Source of the DNA: Paenibacillus plantarum | GTDB taxonomy: Bacteria > Bacillota > Bacilli > Paenibacillales > NBRC-103111 | DNA length: 64,000 nt | Assembly (NCBI RefSeq): GCF_013141695.1 | Contig: NZ_WHNY01000026.1 | Location: 1-64,000 of the forward strand | Direction of reading: 5' to 3' | Shown: positions 1 through 11,834 of the stretch, piece after piece | How positions within the stretch are numbered: the first letter of the stretch is position 1 | Layout of the letters: each line of letters opens with the position of its first letter | Made by a program: the position numbers and the translations under genes | Notes under the pieces: model-generated | Databases searched by the model: none | What the model was told of the DNA's origin: nothing | The model's input: only the letters and a program-made list of their open reading frames with translations

Positions 1-29
1 ATTTTGCTGCTTCTCACCTTTTGGAAGCA

Positions 30-166
30 TTAGATGGATTTCCTACAGTTAATTTTCACCAAAATCCACCAATCAGCCAATCTCGACCTTATTAGCTGTA
101 CTTTTTCCATCTATTCGCTAAATCTCAGGTGATACGGCGATTTTAACTGTGTTTTTTACAGTTAAT
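30..166. repeat. Palindrome array A (three of four units in window)
   Basis: Three imperfect palindromes start at 30, 92 and 143, spaced 62 and 51 bp. Unit at 30 has arms TTAGATGGA/TACAGTTAA, unit at 92 TTAGCTGTA/TCCATCTAT, unit at 143 TTAACTGT/ACAGTTAA. The spacing matches units 2-4 of the complete arrays at 20445 and 26486; unit 1 would fall before base 1. With the hairpin at 165 and the terminator at 252, this accounts for the non-coding stretch 1-299. No gene is seen here. Confidence 0.75.
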
Positions 167-197
167 TGAGTGCTAGCTACTCAAGTGAGCACTCAAT
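165..197. repeat. Perfect 10-bp inverted repeat
   Basis: ATTGAGTGCT (165-174) and AGCACTCAAT (188-197) are perfect reverse complements separated by 13 bp. It abuts the last unit of array A. No T-run follows on either strand, so a terminator is not favoured; a protein site or part of the repeat element is possible. Confidence 0.6.
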
Positions 198-251
198 ACA
201 CTACTTCTATTTTCCCCCAGCACAACTCGCTGTCAGCATGCTATATGGTCA

Positions 252-291
252 AAAAGCCGTTCCCGGGATAACCACCCTTGGAACGGCTTTT
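252..291 (-). terminator. Terminator of the beta-galactosidase gene
   Basis: A 12-bp perfect stem (AAAAGCCGTTCC / GGAACGGCTTTT) lies 9 bases past the stop codon and ends in a T-run on the minus strand. Confidence 0.9.
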
Positions 292-299
292 CTCAACGA

Positions 300-3458
<3,159 letters not shown>

Positions 3459-3500
3459 TCACTTTACGTTATTGGATTAACAATTTAGCTTACCCCCTTA

Positions 3501-3529
3501 TTGTACAAGACAATTATTTCTTTTAAAAT
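3501..3529 (+). promoter_or_regulatory. Predicted sigma-A promoter for the AraC gene
   Basis: TTGTAC and TAAAAT are separated by 17 bp, 50 bp upstream of the AraC start. The -35 overlaps an ATTGT/ACAAT dyad (3500-3514) that could be a shared operator for the divergent lacZ promoter. Confidence 0.45.
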
Positions 3530-3578
3530 ATAAGAAACAACGCATGATATATTAAAAAATGAAAGAGATGGTTGTTCC

Positions 3579-4415
3579 ATGGCGAATGATTATAGAAAGT
3601 TTTTTGTCATTACTGAAACCGACCGCAAACTCCCTCTCATTCTCGAAACGATCGGATATGAGCGCGAGCAGCAATTTTATGTACGTGAAGAAGGCTACCC
3701 TTGTTTTCATTGGCTGCATACGATTTCCGGCAGTGGCGAAATTATTCTAGACAGCGGCCCCGTTAAGCTGAGTGAACGGCAAGGCATGCTGCTCGCTGGT
3801 GGCGTCCCTCATGCTTATCAAGTCCCAGATACCCCTTGGTCGACTTGGTATCTGACCTTCGATGGTGCATTAGCTGCCTCTATTGTGCACGCTTTGGAAA
3901 TCCCGCTTTCTACCCCAATTAGCTGGGGGGCTGATACGCCATTAGCTAGTATTCATGAGTATTACTACCATAAATATCGTGATAGCCACGACTTCACCGG
4001 CACTAACGGCTCTGTTGAAATCTATCAATTCCTGACGCTGCTGAAGAAGCACGGCATTATCAACAAGAGCGCTTCCTTCTCGCAAAGTCATGATCGGCTT
4101 CTGCCGCTGCTGCTCGAGCTGGAGCATAGCTTCGGCGCTGCGCACGTCGGTCTGAGCTGGATGGCGACTCAGCTCGGTGTCTCGGCGCAGCATGTGAATA
4201 CGTTATTTCGCCGCGCATTCGGACTCTCTCCATATCAATACCTGCTCCAGCTGCGCTTGCAGAAGTCCAAAGAAATGCTGATCGCGCAGCCTGATCTGAC
4301 AGTGAAGCAAATCGCAGAGGCCACGGGCTTTCTCGATGCATCGCATTTCATTTCGACCTTCCGCAAAGCCGTTGGGCAGACACCGGATGTATTCAGGCAG
4401 CCGTATTTGAAATGA
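3579..4415 (+). CDS. AraC family transcriptional regulator
   Basis: The 278-residue protein has an N-terminal cupin-like ligand domain (about 1-160, with the typical stretch GSGEIILDSG) and a C-terminal double HTH (about 180-278). The second helix-turn-helix shows the family signature around IAEATGFLDASHFISTFRKAVGQTP. It is transcribed away from lacZ, so local control of lacZ by a galactoside is the simplest reading; this is inferred from position. The chosen ATG has a weak ribosome site (GAGATGG). The ligand is unknown. Confidence 0.9.
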   Translation: MANDYRKFFVITETDRKLPLILETIGYEREQQFYVREEGYPCFHWLHTISGSGEIILDSGPVKLSERQGMLLAGGVPHAYQVPDTPWSTWYLTFDGALAASIVHALEIPLSTPISWGADTPLASIHEYYYHKYRDSHDFTGTNGSVEIYQFLTLLKKHGIINKSASFSQSHDRLLPLLLELEHSFGAAHVGLSWMATQLGVSAQHVNTLFRRAFGLSPYQYLLQLRLQKSKEMLIAQPDLTVKQIAEATGFLDASHFISTFRKAVGQTPDVFRQPYLK

Positions 4416-4514
4416 CACTTGCAACACTTTCCCTGTTGTCATTCCAATTAAATGGAAAAACGCTATCTAAATGTCCTCGGCTGCTCTAGTAATGACAGAT
4501 CGAATCTTCCACGC

Positions 4515-4536
4515 AAAAAAAACCGCCGCAGCGGTT
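4515..4536 (-). terminator. Terminator of the 97-residue hypothetical gene
   Basis: AACCGC/GCGGTT stem with a 4-base loop followed by eight Ts on the minus strand, 15 bases after the stop codon. Confidence 0.85.
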
Positions 4537-4551
4537 ATTCACAACATCTAT

Positions 4552-4845
4552 TTAATGATTTGGAACAAATTCACTATGCGCTTCGAGCAGCTTTTGGACG
4601 AAACTCTCAAAGTCTCGTAAATTCGACGAAAATTTGAAATCGGTTACACCCGTGTGGAAATCAATAACCGTTAGAGCAACGCGATTAAGGGGATACTCGG
4701 GAATGGCTTCAGAGGCAAGTGAAATATTTTTGAAAGGGTAGATGGATGTTTCACCATAGAAACGAAGCACTGTTAAATGATCATCTCGTAACTCCAACGA
4801 AATCTGCTGTTCCGCATCCGTGAAACTCTTCAATGTACTCATCAT
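4552..4845 (-). CDS. Conserved-looking hypothetical protein, 97 aa
   Basis: I do not recognise this protein. It is a small soluble, mixed alpha/beta sequence without cysteines, a signal peptide or membrane segments. Two consecutive ATG codons follow an AGGAGG site, and a clear terminator follows, which supports a real monocistronic gene. It is convergent with the AraC gene to its left. No function is proposed. Confidence 0.7.
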   Translation of the reverse strand: MMSTLKSFTDAEQQISLELRDDHLTVLRFYGETSIYPFKNISLASEAIPEYPLNRVALTVIDFHTGVTDFKFSSNLRDFESFVQKLLEAHSEFVPNH

Positions 4846-4954
4846 AAATCAATCCTCCTCTTGTCCTTTATTTTACTCTTTCTTTGGAAGATTAAGAAGC
4901 CCAATTTCCAAATATTTGTTGGTAATCCTAGCGTCGTTAGAAGTTACTAGATGC

Positions 4955-4980
4955 AAAAAACCTCGCCAATGGCGAGGTTT
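4955..4980 (-). terminator. Terminator of the isomerase operon
   Basis: CCTCGCC/GGCGAGG stem with a 3-base loop, flanked by A/T runs, 7 bases after the stop at 4987. The T-run is on the minus strand. Confidence 0.9.
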
Positions 4981-4986
4981 CCTTGC

Positions 4987-5859
4987 CTATTTATACTTTT
5001 GAATAAAAGCTATCGCGCTTGCAATATCTTTCTCTGGCTGAGCGCCAACTTCACGCTCGATTGTCAGGTAGCCCTTGTAGCCAATTTCTTGCAGAGCTTG
5101 GAAGTAACGTCCGAAATCCACATGACCTTCGCCTAATGCCAACTCGCGGTACGTATCTCCAGATGTAGCCGCCTCCGCGATACTCTCGTGTGTCATCGGT
5201 TTAAATCCTAGTGAACCATACACTTCACGCGGATCAACTTGACGAAGTCGAATACCGTCCTTCACATGCGTATGAACGATATAATCTTTCAACGTGTAGA
5301 CACCTTGAACCGGATCATCTCCCGTTACCATCACCATATTCGCTGGATCAAAGTTAACCGAAACACCTTTGGTAGATAGGTTGTCTAGGAAGCTTTTCAA
5401 ATGTGCCGAAGGTTCCGGCCCTGTTTCTACTGCGAAATAGGCGCCTAAGCTGCTCGCATATACACCCAGTTCTTCACATGCCTGCAGCATCGTTTGATAA
5501 ATAGGATCGTTCCGATCCTCGGGTACAACACCGATATGTGTTGTCACAACGTTCGACCCTAGTTCAACAGCAAGATCAAGAATGCGCTTGGATTTCTCAA
5601 TTTTCTCGGCATTTACGGTCTGATCTTGGAAACCATGTCCACCTAGATCGCCGCAAAGGGCTGAAATTTGAAGATCCAATGACGCGATGTAGTCGCGTAA
5701 TTCCTTACGTGCTCCTGGCGTTAAGTTCGCAGGATCCATCTCGCCAGAAACCGCATAAATTTGGACGCCATCTGCCCCTAATTCTTTCGATTTCTTTAAT
5801 CCGTCCCGTAGGCCAAGTCGCAAACTATCTACCATAATACCGATTGGATTGATGATCAT
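4987..5859 (-). CDS. Sugar phosphate isomerase/epimerase (TIM barrel)
   Basis: This 290-residue protein belongs to the xylose-isomerase-like TIM-barrel superfamily (IolE/IolI/YcjR-like). Visible family segments are VVTTHIGVVPED, AVETGPEP, NFDPANMVM, HTHVKDGI and LALGEGHVDFGRYF, which carry the usual metal ligands Glu, Asp, His and Glu. It is the third gene of a minus-strand run (dehydrogenase at 6784, isomerase at 5891, this gene). Such sets oxidise and isomerise sugars or inositols through keto intermediates. The exact substrate cannot be read from sequence. The ATG follows AAGGAG by about 10 bases. Confidence 0.85.
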   Translation of the reverse strand: MIINPIGIMVDSLRLGLRDGLKKSKELGADGVQIYAVSGEMDPANLTPGARKELRDYIASLDLQISALCGDLGGHGFQDQTVNAEKIEKSKRILDLAVELGSNVVTTHIGVVPEDRNDPIYQTMLQACEELGVYASSLGAYFAVETGPEPSAHLKSFLDNLSTKGVSVNFDPANMVMVTGDDPVQGVYTLKDYIVHTHVKDGIRLRQVDPREVYGSLGFKPMTHESIAEAATSGDTYRELALGEGHVDFGRYFQALQEIGYKGYLTIEREVGAQPEKDIASAIAFIQKYK

Positions 5860-5890
5860 ATTTTAAACACTCCTTATCGCGAGCTTAGCG

Positions 5891-6751
5891 TTAGTTAATT
5901 TCATCCCAAATTCTTCGGATATTTTGTAATCCGATCAATGTGCCTCGCTTACACTCTTCCATCCCCTCAAATTCCAAGGATATGTAACCATCGTAGCCTG
6001 AGCTTTTGACCACACGTAGAATTTCAGGAATATTCAAATCACCTTGCGCCACAATGGCTCCGCGCAAATAGGTGCCATACGTTGACTTGAACCAGCCTTC
6101 TCCAGGATTCTGATTGGAGGGGCGAATGTAGAAATCTTTCACATGGACAATAGAAGCATAAGGAAGATTATTCGTCACAGCGGCAACGGAATCCTCGTCC
6201 ACACATACAAAATTACCAACATCCAAGGTTGTCCGGAAATTCGCACGATCAACAGCATGAATCAGGGCTTGAACACGTTCACTATGCTGTACGAAGAAAC
6301 CGTGATTCTCTACGCTCGTAACAATCCCAAATTGGTTCGCATAATCAGCAATTTGACGACATGCTTCAGCTAAGCGATCCAAATTGGCGTTGAAATTACG
6401 AATGGAGAGATCCTCACTTCGAGCAACATCATGCCGCATTTTCTTAACACCTAATCTGGCAGCAAGATCAACCTCGCCTTTCACACGCACAATTTCCTGC
6501 TGATACTCTTCTTCTGTCTCAGTAAGGAAATTAGCGCCGATGGCATAATTGGAAATATCAATACCTCGAGCCTGAGCTTTCTCACGAATCGCATCCGCAA
6601 GCGCAAAGTTACCCGGTAAATCATACCCCAATGGGACAATCTCGACATGTTCACCTCCCTGATCCGCAATCCAATCGATGACGTCCATAATCGACATTTC
6701 GCCAGACTTTAATGCTTGATACAGACTATATGTGCTAACACCTAACTTCAT
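5891..6751 (-). CDS. Sugar phosphate isomerase/epimerase (TIM barrel)
   Basis: A second xylose-isomerase-like TIM-barrel protein, 286 residues. Motifs include VTSVENHGFF, TTLDVGNFVCV, IVHVKDFYIR, AQGDLNIPEIL and ISLEFEGME, giving a plausible Glu/Asp/His/Glu metal site. It is only distantly similar to its neighbour at 4987, so the two probably act on different intermediates rather than being a recent duplication. It starts with ATG after a strong AGGAGG and lies 31 bases from each neighbour in the same run. Confidence 0.85.
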   Translation of the reverse strand: MKLGVSTYSLYQALKSGEMSIMDVIDWIADQGGEHVEIVPLGYDLPGNFALADAIREKAQARGIDISNYAIGANFLTETEEEYQQEIVRVKGEVDLAARLGVKKMRHDVARSEDLSIRNFNANLDRLAEACRQIADYANQFGIVTSVENHGFFVQHSERVQALIHAVDRANFRTTLDVGNFVCVDEDSVAAVTNNLPYASIVHVKDFYIRPSNQNPGEGWFKSTYGTYLRGAIVAQGDLNIPEILRVVKSSGYDGYISLEFEGMEECKRGTLIGLQNIRRIWDEIN

Positions 6752-6783
6752 ATGTGCTCCTCCTAGGCTCCGATTCGTTCGGG

Positions 6784-7848
6784 CTATAATCTGATTTCTT
6801 GACCCTTCGCTGCAGATTCATAAATACCGCATAGGATTTTCATGATTTCTAGACCATCTTCAACCGGACTAATTGGTGTTTCACCAGTTTGGCAGCAAGA
6901 TACGAAATGATTGATTTCATTTTGAAAAGCACTGTTGATATCTATTGATTTGTTATTGATTTGAGGCGTCACATTCGTAATCGTATCCAAAATCTCCGTT
7001 ACGAACACGATTTCAGGCTCAAGCTCGACTCCGCCTTTGTCGCCATACAATTTGACAGCGATTTCATCCTTCTTAGCATGCAGCGTGAAACTAACATCCA
7101 CCATGAGGGAAGCCCCATTTTCAAAACGAATCAATACATTCGCCAAATCCTCAACCGTGTTGCGTTCCGCATCATAATCCGCTGCTTGATAGAAAGATAA
7201 GTTCTTCACATTCTTCCGATTGCCTAGCTTGTTATACGTATGCCCGCTTACCGCAACTGGTTTCGGTTTGCCCATCAAGTACCAACATACATCAATCACG
7301 TGTACGCCAATATCGATCAGCGGCCCGCCGCCAGAGCGCTCAACGTCCGAGAACCAACCGCCTGGATTACCTAATCGACGAAGGCAAGAAGCTTTGGCAT
7401 AATAAATCTCACCTAGTTGACCATTATCTATAAAATGCTTCACAAGCTGAGCATTCGTATCATATCTTCGCACAAATCCAACTTGAAGAATCTTCCCTGT
7501 TTCACGAACCGCATCTTGAATGCGTTGCGCTTCTTCAACCGTTTTACATAGCGGCTTCTCTACCAAAACATGCTTGCCAGCATGAAGAGCAGCAATACTG
7601 ATCTCGGCATGCGTATTGTTCCATGTACAGATACTCACCGCATCAATCTCCGGATTCGCCAAAAGCTCGTTATAATCCGTATAAATGTTCGCAATGTCAT
7701 ATTTCTCCGCTTTCGCGGCTGCTCGTTCACGATTAAGGTCACAGACAGCGACAATGACAGCATCCTCTGATTTCGTATATGACGCAAAGTGCAAATCTGA
7801 AATTGAACCTGCACCGATAACACCAATTCTCAACTTGTTTATGCTCAT
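6784..7848 (-). CDS. Gfo/Idh/MocA family sugar dehydrogenase
   Basis: This 354-residue NAD(P)-dependent oxidoreductase has an N-terminal Rossmann fold (IGVIGAGSIS) and the family's EKP motif (Glu97-Lys98-Pro99, catalytic Lys98). The substrate domain carries the GG-x-D-x-G-x-H signature (PLIDIGVHVID). It is the first gene of the three-gene run, which fits a 3-keto-sugar or inositol type pathway: oxidation here, then isomerisation by the two TIM-barrel enzymes. The start follows AGGAGG. Regulation is not visible. Confidence 0.88.
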   Translation of the reverse strand: MSINKLRIGVIGAGSISDLHFASYTKSEDAVIVAVCDLNRERAAAKAEKYDIANIYTDYNELLANPEIDAVSICTWNNTHAEISIAALHAGKHVLVEKPLCKTVEEAQRIQDAVRETGKILQVGFVRRYDTNAQLVKHFIDNGQLGEIYYAKASCLRRLGNPGGWFSDVERSGGGPLIDIGVHVIDVCWYLMGKPKPVAVSGHTYNKLGNRKNVKNLSFYQAADYDAERNTVEDLANVLIRFENGASLMVDVSFTLHAKKDEIAVKLYGDKGGVELEPEIVFVTEILDTITNVTPQINNKSIDINSAFQNEINHFVSCCQTGETPISPVEDGLEIMKILCGIYESAAKGQEIRL

Positions 7849-7978
7849 TGCACATTCCAGCCTCCTTTAAATAACTACTACTTAAAGTTAACATGCTTTG
7901 GACACAGCGAGAATACCTAAGATAAGCAGCTCCATGGACTATATGTTCAAAATCTCACGAAGATTCACCGCTGTTCAT

Positions 7979-8947
7979 TCAAGGAATTAGCAATATTTTG
8001 CCCGTACTCTGTCTACTCTCAAGTAATCGATGAGCCTCAGCGCCATCCTTCAGGGCGAACGTTGTCAAAGTATCCATTTTCAGATTGCCGGCACGAAGTG
8101 CTTCGAATAAATCATGTGCCCGCTGGATTCGATTCTCTAAACTAGTTACGTGATTCCAGAGGTCGCCGCCGGTTAACGTTTTGGAGGTATCCATCAGCAT
8201 TCTTGGATCTACAGGTGCTGGGTCTCCGCCGGCCATGCCATAGAAAACGACCGTTCCCTTGATTCGGACTGCGGCAAAGCTATCCATTAAGGTGGAGCCT
8301 ACCGAATCATAAGCTACTTGTACACCGTGCTTTCCATTAGACCACTGTAACACTTCCTGGACCCAATCCTTGGAATAGAGGATGACTTCATCTGCTCCAG
8401 CGTCTAGCGCGACTTGCTTTTTGGCTTCGGATGAGGTGAGTCCGATCACCCTGGCACCTTTCCTTTTGCACAATTGGATCAAAAGCTGACCCACACCGCC
8501 TGCAGCGGCATGGATCAGAACTTCATCTCCAGCTTGGACAGGGTAGCTGTCGTTCACCAAGTAATGCGCAGTCATGCCTTGCAGAAGCAGGCCTGCCGCA
8601 TGTTCAAACGAGATGTCCGCGGGTAACGGAATCGCCCGATCAACAGGAACGGCAACTAGCTCCGCATTAGCAAAGGGCACGTCGGCAAAGGCGATCCGGT
8701 CCCCGATTTGAATATGCTGGATGTGCTCAGGCACGCTTTCGACGATCCCTGCACCTTCATACCCAAGAATATACGGCGGATTCCCAGCCAAATGATAATT
8801 CCCTTTGCGACGATAGACGTCCGCGAAATTAAGACCTATCGCTTTCGTCCTAACCAGAAGTTGTTCGCTATCTACGATCGGGTCAGGAATCTCTTTATAT
8901 TGGAGAACTTCGGGACCTCCGAATTGTTCGAAAATTAGTGCTTTCAT
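7979..8947 (-). CDS. NADPH:quinone oxidoreductase family (zeta-crystallin-like MDR)
   Basis: A 322-residue medium-chain dehydrogenase/reductase. GroES-like domain up to about residue 120 with GYEGAGIVE, then a Rossmann fold with AAAGGVGQLLIQL. The catalytic and structural zinc cysteines of alcohol dehydrogenases are absent, as in the quinone reductase branch. It probably reduces quinones or enones with NADPH. The ATG follows GGGGAGG. It appears to be a separate unit between the isomerase operon and the GGDEF-EAL gene. Confidence 0.85.
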   Translation of the reverse strand: MKALIFEQFGGPEVLQYKEIPDPIVDSEQLLVRTKAIGLNFADVYRRKGNYHLAGNPPYILGYEGAGIVESVPEHIQHIQIGDRIAFADVPFANAELVAVPVDRAIPLPADISFEHAAGLLLQGMTAHYLVNDSYPVQAGDEVLIHAAAGGVGQLLIQLCKRKGARVIGLTSSEAKKQVALDAGADEVILYSKDWVQEVLQWSNGKHGVQVAYDSVGSTLMDSFAAVRIKGTVVFYGMAGGDPAPVDPRMLMDTSKTLTGGDLWNHVTSLENRIQRAHDLFEALRAGNLKMDTLTTFALKDGAEAHRLLESRQSTGKILLIP

Positions 8948-9005
8948 AAGTGACCTCCCCTACTTAATTAACCATTGTCATTTTAACATAACCGCTTGCA
9001 GAACC

Positions 9006-9045
9006 AAAAAAAATGCCTCCAACCGCTCTACAGCGAATGGAGACA
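9006..9045 (-). terminator. Terminator of the GGDEF-EAL gene
   Basis: TGCCTCCA/TGGAGACA stem with an inner CGCT/AGCG stem, followed by a run of Ts on the minus strand, close to the stop codon at 9054. Confidence 0.75.
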
Positions 9046-9053
9046 CTTGTAAA

Positions 9054-10700
9054 CTATCGACTTACTAACGCATGGTGAGTAGGCAATTCCGTATAAGGCA
9101 TGGGTTTATTGATGTAATAGCCCTGAATACCCCAGCACTGCATGTCAGCAAGCATATGGAAATGATCACTCGTTTCAATGCCTTCCGCGACAACGAGTAG
9201 ATTCAATGCTTTCGCCATGGCAAGAATAGCTGCGATCAATGGTACATTGCCATCTGCGATGAAAATACGGTCGATCTTCAACTTGTCAATCGGCAGCTGC
9301 GTCAGCATACTTAGCGATGAATATCCTGTTCCAAAATCATCCAACGCAACGGTAAAGCCTGCATTCCGCAGCTTACCCAGAATGAGTTGTACTTCTTGCA
9401 ACGAGTGCAAAGTCGTACTTTCTGTAATTTCAAGTTCCATAGAGGTTGGGTTTACACCCTCCTCTTGCAAAATTTGCAAGACTTGAGCAACAAAATTCAA
9501 TTCATTGAGTTGGATCCGTGAGATATTGACAGATATTTTGAACAATGGACCATAAATAGCCTTCAGTTGATGCCAATCCTTGCAGGCTTGACGAATAACC
9601 CAATAGCCGATCGGTACGATAAGTCCTGTTTTCTCCGCAATCGGAATAAAGTCTCCTGGCTGTTTGTGCCCGCCATTCTCGCTATGCCATCTGAGGAGCG
9701 CTTCCGCACCAATCGCCATTTCTGAGGCTGGATTATAAATAAGCTGATAATGCAAATACAGTTCGTTCTTATCTATCGCTTGCGAAAGGGCTATCTCATG
9801 GATGAAATTTTCGACATGATCGTATCTAGAAGAGGCTTCGTACAAATGATAGCGTTTGCGACCTGTTCCTTTCGCTGTGTACAAAGCAGTATCAGCTTGC
9901 TTTAGTAGATCTTGAATCGTTTCATTCTGTTTTCGCTCAGCAATCCCAATACTCACAGTCACTTTCACTGCATGTTCATCTACGCGGAAGGGTTCATCGA
10001 AAAGCCCGCTCAACTGCTCTGCCGTCTCTTCAATTTGAGTGGAGGATACGGAATCCACGACTACGAATTCATCACCACCTAAGCGAATAAGCGAATAACG
10101 GCTATCACCAAATACCTCAATCAGCCGACATGCGACTTCAACAAGCACTGAGTCTCCAGCCTGATGGCCGAAGGTATCATTAATATTTTTGAAATTATCC
10201 AAATCCATTAAATAAATCGTCGGCGGCTCCAACACATGCTCGAGTAAGTATCTACGATTGAACAGATTAGAGAGATCATCTTGGTAAGCATAATTGTACA
10301 GAATGTTCTCCTGCTGTTTGCGCTCTGTAATATCTCGAGTCACTGAAAAAATAAAGCTAACATTCCCATCCGCGCCCAAAATAGGCGTTAAAATGCTCTC
10401 GCCACTTAAAGTACCATTAGGTAATTTGACGCCATCCTCGTATCGAATCGTTCGACGTTCCTCGACTACTCTGGCATATTTTTGATATAAGTAATTTGCC
10501 ATTTGGCTCGAATTCGATTCAAAAAAAGTTGTTCCCATTTGATCCATTGTGATCCCACTAAATTTCGTTGCGGCATTGTTAACGTAGTAATAAGTTATCT
10601 CTGAACCTGTCACTTTCATAATGTAAATAGAGTCTTCAATATCATCCAGCATCATATGCAGTAAATTCAAATCCAATGTTGTCGTTGCAGGAATTGTCAT
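9054..10700 (-). CDS. PAS-GGDEF-EAL protein, cyclic-di-GMP turnover
   Basis: This 548-residue protein has a PAS domain (about 10-130), a GGDEF domain (about 145-300) and an EAL domain (about 305-545). The GGDEF signature is intact (RLGGDEFVV). The EAL domain keeps the residues of active phosphodiesterases: EALLRW, the NIS asparagine, EITES, DDFGTGYSSL, KIDR and AEGIET. No RxxD inhibitory site sits just before GGDEF. No membrane segment is seen, so it is a soluble sensor. Net synthesis or degradation of c-di-GMP cannot be told from sequence. The start follows AAGGAG. Divergent from the PhyH gene. Confidence 0.92.
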   Translation of the reverse strand: MTIPATTTLDLNLLHMMLDDIEDSIYIMKVTGSEITYYYVNNAATKFSGITMDQMGTTFFESNSSQMANYLYQKYARVVEERRTIRYEDGVKLPNGTLSGESILTPILGADGNVSFIFSVTRDITERKQQENILYNYAYQDDLSNLFNRRYLLEHVLEPPTIYLMDLDNFKNINDTFGHQAGDSVLVEVACRLIEVFGDSRYSLIRLGGDEFVVVDSVSSTQIEETAEQLSGLFDEPFRVDEHAVKVTVSIGIAERKQNETIQDLLKQADTALYTAKGTGRKRYHLYEASSRYDHVENFIHEIALSQAIDKNELYLHYQLIYNPASEMAIGAEALLRWHSENGGHKQPGDFIPIAEKTGLIVPIGYWVIRQACKDWHQLKAIYGPLFKISVNISRIQLNELNFVAQVLQILQEEGVNPTSMELEITESTTLHSLQEVQLILGKLRNAGFTVALDDFGTGYSSLSMLTQLPIDKLKIDRIFIADGNVPLIAAILAMAKALNLLVVAEGIETSDHFHMLADMQCWGIQGYYINKPMPYTELPTHHALVSR

Positions 10701-10874
10701 CCGTTGGACTCCTTTATCCGAATAACCTAAGCTTTTCGCCCAGATGGGTCGATTGTACTATCTATTCGACATAGTTCTTTCGTATCCCTTCCTAAGTAGT
10801 TCTAGAACCACCATTCTAGCCGTATAGCAATATGAAAAATTAACACCAAAGCGATCTATAATGCTGACAGCAAA

Positions 10875-10905
10875 ATAATCGTTTTGTGCTAATCATAATC
10901 GTTTT
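10875..10905 (+). promoter_or_regulatory. Direct-repeat operator candidate (AraC-type)
   Basis: ATAATCGTTTT occurs twice (10875-10885 and 10895-10905), exactly 20 bp apart, 83 bp upstream of the PhyH start. Same-face direct repeats two helical turns apart are the usual footprint of AraC-family activators, and an AraC gene lies directly downstream of PhyH. Confidence 0.5.
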
Positions 10906-10987
10906 ACCTCCTTATTCGAAAGTACCGCGAAGCTTACAATTACCTTATGCAAGTAATTAAAGCTAGCAAACACGGGAGGTTACACGA

Positions 10988-11752
10988 ATGATAACGAAAG
11001 GGAATCCATTCTCAATCAGCCAATATGTCAACGAAGGCTATAGCGGGCCTATGCAGGGGCTTTCGCTGGAAGAATCCGATATGTACTATAATCGTTTCTT
11101 TGAGGTCATCGAACAGAATAAATATGAACCTGGTCCTACCAAAATGAACCTGTCAGCCTGGCATCAGCGACATCTTTGGGCCTATACGCTAGCTACACAT
11201 CCAAGTATCGTTAACGCGATGAAGCAGATTCTTGGAGATGACTTGGTGTTGTGGGCCATGCATTTCTGGTACAAAGAGCCTAATAATGATAAATTCATCC
11301 CTTGGCATCAGGATATCAATTATTGGCCGATGGAGCCTGCGATCAATGCAACCGCCTGGGTGAGTTTAGGATGGTCGATTCGTGAAAATGGTTGTCTTCG
11401 CGTGATTCCTGGCACACACAAGTCGATCGTCGAGCATGTTTCAACTGGAACTGATCAAAGTGCGTTCGAACAAGGATTGCCAGCGGAGTCGATCGATGAA
11501 TCGTTAGCGATAGACCTTGAGATGTCTCCAGGTCAGATTGCCTTTTTCAATGAAGCTACCTTCCATGGTTCTGAAAATAACAAATCAAATATACCGCGTG
11601 TAGCCTTCTCGGTTCGCTATACGACGCCTGAGGTCAAGTTCAAAATCGATGAGTGGGGCGGCGATACCTCGCGTATCCGTACCTTCCTTGTAAACGGTGA
11701 GGATCGGTTGAACCGAAACGAAGATATTAAGGGCATCGTGCCTCAGGACTAG
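10988..11752 (+). CDS. Phytanoyl-CoA dioxygenase (PhyH) family protein
   Basis: A 254-residue Fe(II)/2-oxoglutarate oxygenase. The metal triad is visible: His107 and Asp109 in PWHQDINYW and the distal His193 in FHGSENN, followed by an Arg in RVAFSVRYT for 2-oxoglutarate. Bacterial members hydroxylate varied small molecules, and the substrate here is unknown. The ATG follows GGGAGG. The AraC gene 83 bases downstream is co-directional, and a two-copy direct repeat lies upstream, so regulator and oxygenase probably form one inducible unit. Confidence 0.85.
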   Translation: MITKGNPFSISQYVNEGYSGPMQGLSLEESDMYYNRFFEVIEQNKYEPGPTKMNLSAWHQRHLWAYTLATHPSIVNAMKQILGDDLVLWAMHFWYKEPNNDKFIPWHQDINYWPMEPAINATAWVSLGWSIRENGCLRVIPGTHKSIVEHVSTGTDQSAFEQGLPAESIDESLAIDLEMSPGQIAFFNEATFHGSENNKSNIPRVAFSVRYTTPEVKFKIDEWGGDTSRIRTFLVNGEDRLNRNEDIKGIVPQD

Positions 11753-11834
11753 TTAGGAAAACGCTGTCACCTCTGTATCCAGGCATGATAGAATAATAAG
11801 AGCAGACAAGATCCGGGGTGCGGAGGGATAGGCA

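Noticed and set aside
4452..4637. 61-residue plus-strand frame after the AraC gene
   Set aside because: It runs through a terminator and into the opposite-strand hypothetical gene.
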